A stretch of 64,000 bases of DNA from Lineus longissimus (Eukaryota > Nemertea > Pilidiophora > Heteronemertea > Lineidae): positions 18,739,501 to 18,803,500 of the forward strand of contig NC_088308.1 in the NCBI RefSeq assembly GCF_910592395.1, given 5' to 3'. The translations under genes were made by a program, and so were the position numbers. Below, one piece after another: positions 59,471 through 64,000 of this stretch. Position 1 is the first letter of the stretch; each line of letters opens with the position of its first letter. The notes under the pieces were generated by a model. It was not told the origin of the DNA and made no database searches. It saw nothing but the letters and a program-made list of their open reading frames with translations.

Positions 59471-59612
59471 TTGTTTTATTGCAGTCCAGCCAGAGATGTT
59501 TTTCACAAAAGTATAATGACAAGTACTGAGCGATGGATTCAATTCTCCTCATCACCATCCCCATTTCCAAGCAAGAACCAGCAAGATCTAGAATATCTAG
59601 GTAAAAATTTAA
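59471..59612 (+). pseudogene. candidate duplicated exon, copy 1
   Basis: The block TTGTTTTATTGCAG (acceptor-like, ending 59,484) is followed by an open frame PARDVFHKSIMTSTERWIQF then SSSPSPFPSKNQQDLEYL, and then by CTAG with GTAAAAATTT (donor-like). A diverged copy with the same border motifs lies at 59,994-60,137. I do not recognise the protein. This could be an exon of a lineage-specific gene or a fragment of a mobile element. Confidence 0.3.
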
Positions 59613-59993
59613 TTGATTCAAAATTGGATCTTTGCCTCCTTCCCACGGGTCCGCAAAGACAGACTTTGTACAGGTAATGAAACATTTCCAAGTGGTACCT
59701 TAGAGGACATCTACAGTTGTGTCCAAAGACGACACTAGTTACATAACATGAAGAAGTGTACCCATACAGTTGAGGGATAGATATGGAGAAGCTTCTGGAT
59801 GTTGTACTTTGAATTCGCTCTGGACTAGGAGGGTTTGTTCTCCAGAAAGTATTCCGTCTTCCTTCAAGGGAGATGCTGAATTTTTTAGCGCCCCACCAAT
59901 TGGGTTTATTGTCCTGGTGACTCCACCTTTGGCCATCTGGCTTCTGGATGCGATTGGTCAGATACATTTTAATATTCACCTTATAACTTCGAA

Positions 59994-60137
59994 TTGTTTT
60001 ATTGCAGACTGCATCATCAGAATGTTTTTCCTTGTGTAGCGAAAAGTGCTGAGCTATGGATTCACTTCACCTCAACGCCATCCCCAATTTCTAGGAAGGA
60101 TCAATTCATATTGTGAACTTATAGAGGTAAAAATTTT
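59994..60137 (+). pseudogene. candidate duplicated exon, copy 2 (carries a stop)
   Basis: The same acceptor-like TTGTTTTATTGCAG and a parallel frame (LHHQNVFPCVAKSAELWIHF then TSTPSPISRKDQFIL) end in TGA before the donor-like GTAAAAATTTT. Similarity to copy 1 is clear at DNA level (CTGAGCTATGGATTCACTTC against CTGAGCGATGGATTCAATTC). It is probably decayed. Confidence 0.3.
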
Positions 60138-60307
60138 AAGTGTCTGCTTCCTCGTTGAAATATTCCACAGTCCTAAATTTCTGTGGGCTGTGAAAACGTA
60201 CTCCCTACTTCAATGTTCATTCAATGATATGCCATGGCTGAGTTCCAGCCTTGTTCCCATCATCTGTCTGCTGATGCCTAAACAATCTTGCAAAGGACGA
60301 TATAAAT

Positions 60308-60691
60308 TTGAATTGCATTTTGTTTGAAAGGGCAGATTCCAAGGTCATGCCTGACCAGACCATGAAATCTGTGTTTTGTCCAAAGAGACTGAAAGAAGCA
60401 GGTGTCTTTCAGTTGCAAATGCAGAATGGGAAGAGACTTGGAGATGTTACTTTACCAGCAAGAGAGGATGACATCTGTGGCCAAACTAAGATGGTCAGTT
60501 GGTATGTGAGATTTTATTTGCATACTGATAGGACACTGTTACACAGCCCTTTGCTGGGCTATTATCCTATGGGACCCACCCCTGTCGTCCTACTCCTTGT
60601 TAGCAACAAAATGGTTTACTTCTGCGGGATCAACATTGAAGACAAACAGGCAACAGAGCTAATGTTGTATTTCCACAGGTTACAAAAGTAA
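60308..60691 (+). CDS. unassigned open frame of 127 codons (doubtful)
   Basis: It reads FCPKRLKEAGVFQLQMQNGK then RLGDVTLPAREDDICGQTK near its first half and has a hydrophobic middle (GYYPMGPTPVVLLLVSN). No family is recognised. It lies just downstream of the duplicated exon-like blocks, so it might belong to the same unit, but no transcript structure can be shown. Confidence 0.2.
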   Translation: MNCILFERADSKVMPDQTMKSVFCPKRLKEAGVFQLQMQNGKRLGDVTLPAREDDICGQTKMVSWYVRFYLHTDRTLLHSPLLGYYPMGPTPVVLLLVSNKMVYFCGINIEDKQATELMLYFHRLQK

Positions 60692-60863
60692 GAAGCTGAA
60701 TTTGCCTTCTAACGTCCGGATCCTTTATTCTAAAAACTGCTTCACAAGATTTAACACGCCAAAGTCATAATTGATAAAAATAGTTCGTCGGGATGACGAT
60801 TCGTGCACGTGACTAGAAATACTCGGGAGACTGGAATAACTGTAATCACTCTGATAACTAACT

Positions 60864-60890
60864 CTCTCTATCTCTCTCTCTCTCTATCGA
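60864..60890 (+). repeat. CT microsatellite
   Basis: An interrupted run of TCTC/TATC dinucleotides. It is short and of no evident function. Confidence 0.7.
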
Positions 60891-61792
60891 GAGCGTGCGG
60901 ACAGATGTTTTGTATCCACGCGCAGCTTTGTCTGCACCAATCAGGGGGCAACGTTGATGCGTCTCCATCAAATGAGGAGCCGCATCAACGCTGACGTAAT
61001 TGATCACCCTGGGGAGAATGGAGGATTATAAGTAGACCGTGGGAATTTTCCACGATTATCCACCAGTATCTTATCTGAACCCAATTCCAATAATCCTGCA
61101 CACTTAATTCCAAGAATTACACATTACAGTGCTACTCATAAGAAAGGTTTTACAATTACTATACAACACTAAAGACAGCAACTGGCCAGGATGATGCTGG
61201 CAAGCTGCAACAACATGTACAACTGTTGGGGGAGAAACTGGAGCCAAGCATATCCGGTATGGTATTTTGCATAGGTTTTCATTGACAACTCGGTGAACTT
61301 TGTGAACCATATGTCATGAATGTCTTCACCCAAGTTTATGGAAAGACCATGCTCCTCATCCATTGTGGAACACAAGGTCACAATGCATCTTCATTTCTTT
61401 TGGTCTTTTGCCGACTGCAAAAACTACCAATTTTTCTCCTCTCCCATGTGCTTCTTGAGACCTCTTAGTAACTGCTTCATGGGCAGTCCTTGGGATGCTG
61501 CTCCCTCGATTCAAAAGACTTTCTTCAATCCAGGTTCTCTTAAGCATAACCATGTACCAGTAAGATGTTTTGGGAGTCGCAACCTTGAGGGAATTTAGGT
61601 CTTTACCTGTCCCAATCCTGGTTGGTAAGGTTCTAGTGGACCATAAACCATGCAAGAAGGTCACAAACTACAGGGAATTCATGTCGAATTCATGAACAAA
61701 AAACAATGACTGACACTTTATCTCATTGTGTTCTTATAATATCACGAAATTCAGCCAAGTTTTATGTAATGAGAACTGTACGCTTTTAACAG

Positions 61793-61925
61793 GTTGTGCT
61801 GTAGACCATGATCCGGTCCATGTAAAGTTGACCAGAGGGACACGTAAAGACGTTACGGAGCGGGAGCCGCAAGATTGGGGCAAGAAATGGCGTGGTAACC
61901 AACGACAGCGCCAAAGAATGACAGG
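61793..61925 (+). CDS. candidate internal exon of an unrecognised gene (doubtful)
   Basis: It is bounded by CGCTTTTAACAG and GTGAGG. The frame gives CAVDHDPVHVKLTRGTRKDV then TEREPQDWGKKWRGNQRQRQ, a highly charged, non-repetitive stretch of about 44 codons. This is more protein-like than its surroundings. I do not recognise it and find no partner exon, so it is a weak call. Confidence 0.25.
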
Positions 61926-64000
61926 GTGAGGACAGTAGATACATCTACCACCATTCTGACAGCAGACTTACACAAGGGTACGGCTGTCCTGGGAGCACCA
62001 TTTGCAAACTTGATGCGAATGGCAGAAGAACGAAGCTGGCAATGCTGGCTTGAGAGGTGTGCCGAAGAATCTCCCTGGGATCAAGCCGGGCCTTATTGCG
62101 TGGTAGCCAACAGAGTTAATCAGATGATGACAATGTTACAATGTGTTTACCATTGGTCAACTTAAACTTAACCTCAGTATTTAAATAAGCCAATGAATGA
62201 CAAGGACAAGGGGGAAGAAACAAGAGACTGTAGTCTTTACAATATGCCTAGGTAGCTGGGCGTCTATCAGCTATGCTACCTTGATTAGATATTGAGAAGA
62301 TGTATGCTTCAGTATGATATCAAAGAATCTTGCGTTCAGTAATGGCCTACAAATTACTTGCATGACAGTTCTAAATGTATCAAATTCTTTTTTAGCCTGT
62401 TTCAAGATCAGGGGCGTGGCTGTCACTAAGGTTGTCCAAGAGAGACCCGATGCTATATTACTGTTGAAAAAGACAAAGCGGTTTGGTTTGGCATGCCTAA
62501 GTATTGACTGACAAATAGTCAAAAAGGTGTGACTTATTTCTTGCCTGTTGTCTGAGAAACAGTAATGCCAGTCATTGGACCTGTGTCAGTGACAGCTTAA
62601 TTGCCAACACAGGAACAAAAATTTGATGTTGGGCCAAAGACAATGCAAAGTCTGGACCATATTGGATTTACAGACTGACTGTACAGACTTGGCAACATCA
62701 AAATAAGCCAGTGACAGTGAGGATGAGTCTGTGACAGGATGCCTCTGCTATAATGAGAATGAAAGGATGAATGCCAGCAGAATGACTAAGTGACAGAAAC
62801 TTTTATGTGTAATCGCCTTAAAAATTTATGATCGTCCTAATGGTTTTAGCCTTCTGTTTCAGCATAGTTTTAAGATTGGAGGACAGGGATGTCACAGAGG
62901 TCTGGAAAAACCATTGCTAATTAGGATGCACTCACATCTGGAACACCTGCTGTGAAGAAGGGCTGGGTACGCAACAAGAAAGGTATTTTTCTTTCCGGCC
63001 ATGGTATACCCTGGTATCGACAGCATTAACCCTCTCAGCAATTAAGTGAAAATTCATAAAAGGCCCTGTAGTAAACAATAGAATCATAAGAAGTTCCTAC
63101 GTAATCAAAAACATCCATAAAAAAACCCTAATGTACGATAATCCAACCTAATATCGATTGAAAAACAAAACCTGGCAGTCTCCTGTACATGAATACATGA
63201 ATGGGATCAGGAGGCAGACTCGCCAACTCGCTATAGCCCTGTATTACCCGGTAAAATGTACAGCAACCCACCTAGGAATGAGTTTTATTATGAAGATTAC
63301 ACTCCAAGCATCGCCCTGCGGTGTTACTTTACTTCTCGGCCACTTGGTTATCGTAGGGCGGGAGTTTAAAACACGGGCGGCTACGGGCAGTGCAGGAGCT
63401 AAAGGGTTAATAGAAATTTTTGCATTCTGAATAGTTGTTAGTCAGTACTGTTGGCAAGTTCCTGGCGCATAAGGTTCCAGAGTGAACTGCAATCACAGTG
63501 AGATGTCCTTGTGCACTTGACACCCCCTCTTAGTAAGCCAGAGGCCTTTCATGCAGCTGTTTCTAAAAACTCTGTCTCTGTAGAAGTCATTAAAATCAAA
63601 AGAACTACATGTATTGTCTTATTTTCAGCACCTCAACGGAAAATCAGTGGTAACTGAAGCTGGTAGAGCGCTGTGACATCTCTCGTAAACAAGCTGGGTT
63701 ATAGACAAGGATCAATCAACCAAGTTCAGATGTCTTGAACACGATAGGGCCCCTTCCATTCTGACTGGAAAAGACATCTCTCATCTATGGTTTCTGCATG
63801 ATCAAGGGTATCCACAGTTTCTTTGCTGGGATAATGGAAAGCAGTGGAATTCCTGTCCTTGTCAAGGACCTAAATATTTGATGACATCATTCCGTCATAT
63901 ATTGCAATGTCCACCAGTAATTTTATGCAGACTTAAGTTTTGCTTTGAAGCAATATCAGTGCTACACTTGTGAAGCAGTGGCAGTGTTCAGGTCTTGCCT
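61926..64000. other. intergenic or intronic stretch, nothing named
   Basis: Open frames of 60-90 codons on both strands (for example plus 61,926-62,165 and 63,158-63,430) lack motifs. An acceptor-like TCTTATTTTCAG occurs near 63,628, followed within about 20 bp by GTAACT; this could bound a tiny exon but is too weak to call. Confidence 0.35.

Noticed and set aside
59539-59979. 146-codon minus-strand open frame
   Set aside because: There is no recognisable domain. It overlaps the plus-strand exon-like block, whose splice-like borders are duplicated, and lacks a splice context of its own.
61356-61664. 102-codon minus-strand open frame, possible transposase or gene fragment
   Set aside because: Read by eye it gives no family motif, DDE residues or zinc finger, and there are no inverted termini around it. 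Too weak to call.

Overview
This is a window of animal nuclear DNA. Genes are split into many short exons with GT-AG introns, untranslated regions are long, and introns carry short transposons. Protein similarity and the density of small transposons and satellites suggest a marine invertebrate bilaterian (lophotrochozoan or invertebrate deuterostome). I cannot place it further. There are no operons, ribosome binding sites, CRISPR arrays or other prokaryotic features. Layout: (1) 1-125 is the last coding exon of a RUFY1/2-like RUN-FYVE gene on the + strand, followed by its probable 3' UTR. (2) 2,600-29,000 is a nested satellite domain. Its core is about 23 kb of a 62-bp minisatellite (about 370 copies) with higher-order repeats. 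The core ends in a head-to-head flip at 26,873-26,886 and is bracketed on both sides by a second satellite of about 60-67 bp, which itself changes orientation on the right. A Tc1/mariner-like terminus sits at the left edge of the 62-bp array. (3) 29,490-39,755 is a complete SNX8 (sorting nexin 8) gene on the - strand. I reconstruct 13 coding exons (529 codons): an EH-like N-terminus, a PX domain and a BAR-type helical region. (4) 39,756-40,972 is a head-to-head intergenic region with MITF/TFE-type E-boxes. (5) 40,973-52,730 is a complete IQCE gene on the + strand. I reconstruct 21 coding exons (759 codons): a long coiled coil, four IQ motifs and an acidic C-terminus. (6) 52,960-64,000 holds no gene I can name. 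It contains terminal-inverted-repeat MITEs, duplicated fragments, a small third satellite, poly-G tracts and a few weak candidate exons. How the genes relate: the RUFY and SNX8 families both bind PI3P-containing endosomal membranes, through FYVE and PX domains respectively. IQCE belongs, in vertebrates, to the EFCAB7-IQCE-EVC-EVC2 module at the ciliary base that supports Hedgehog signalling. From memory, SNX8 and IQCE are also near each other on human 7p22, so the head-to-head pair may be an old linkage. The most unusual object is the 62-bp satellite domain; the most useful biological leads are the shared SNX8/IQCE promoter and the EH-like N-terminus of SNX8.
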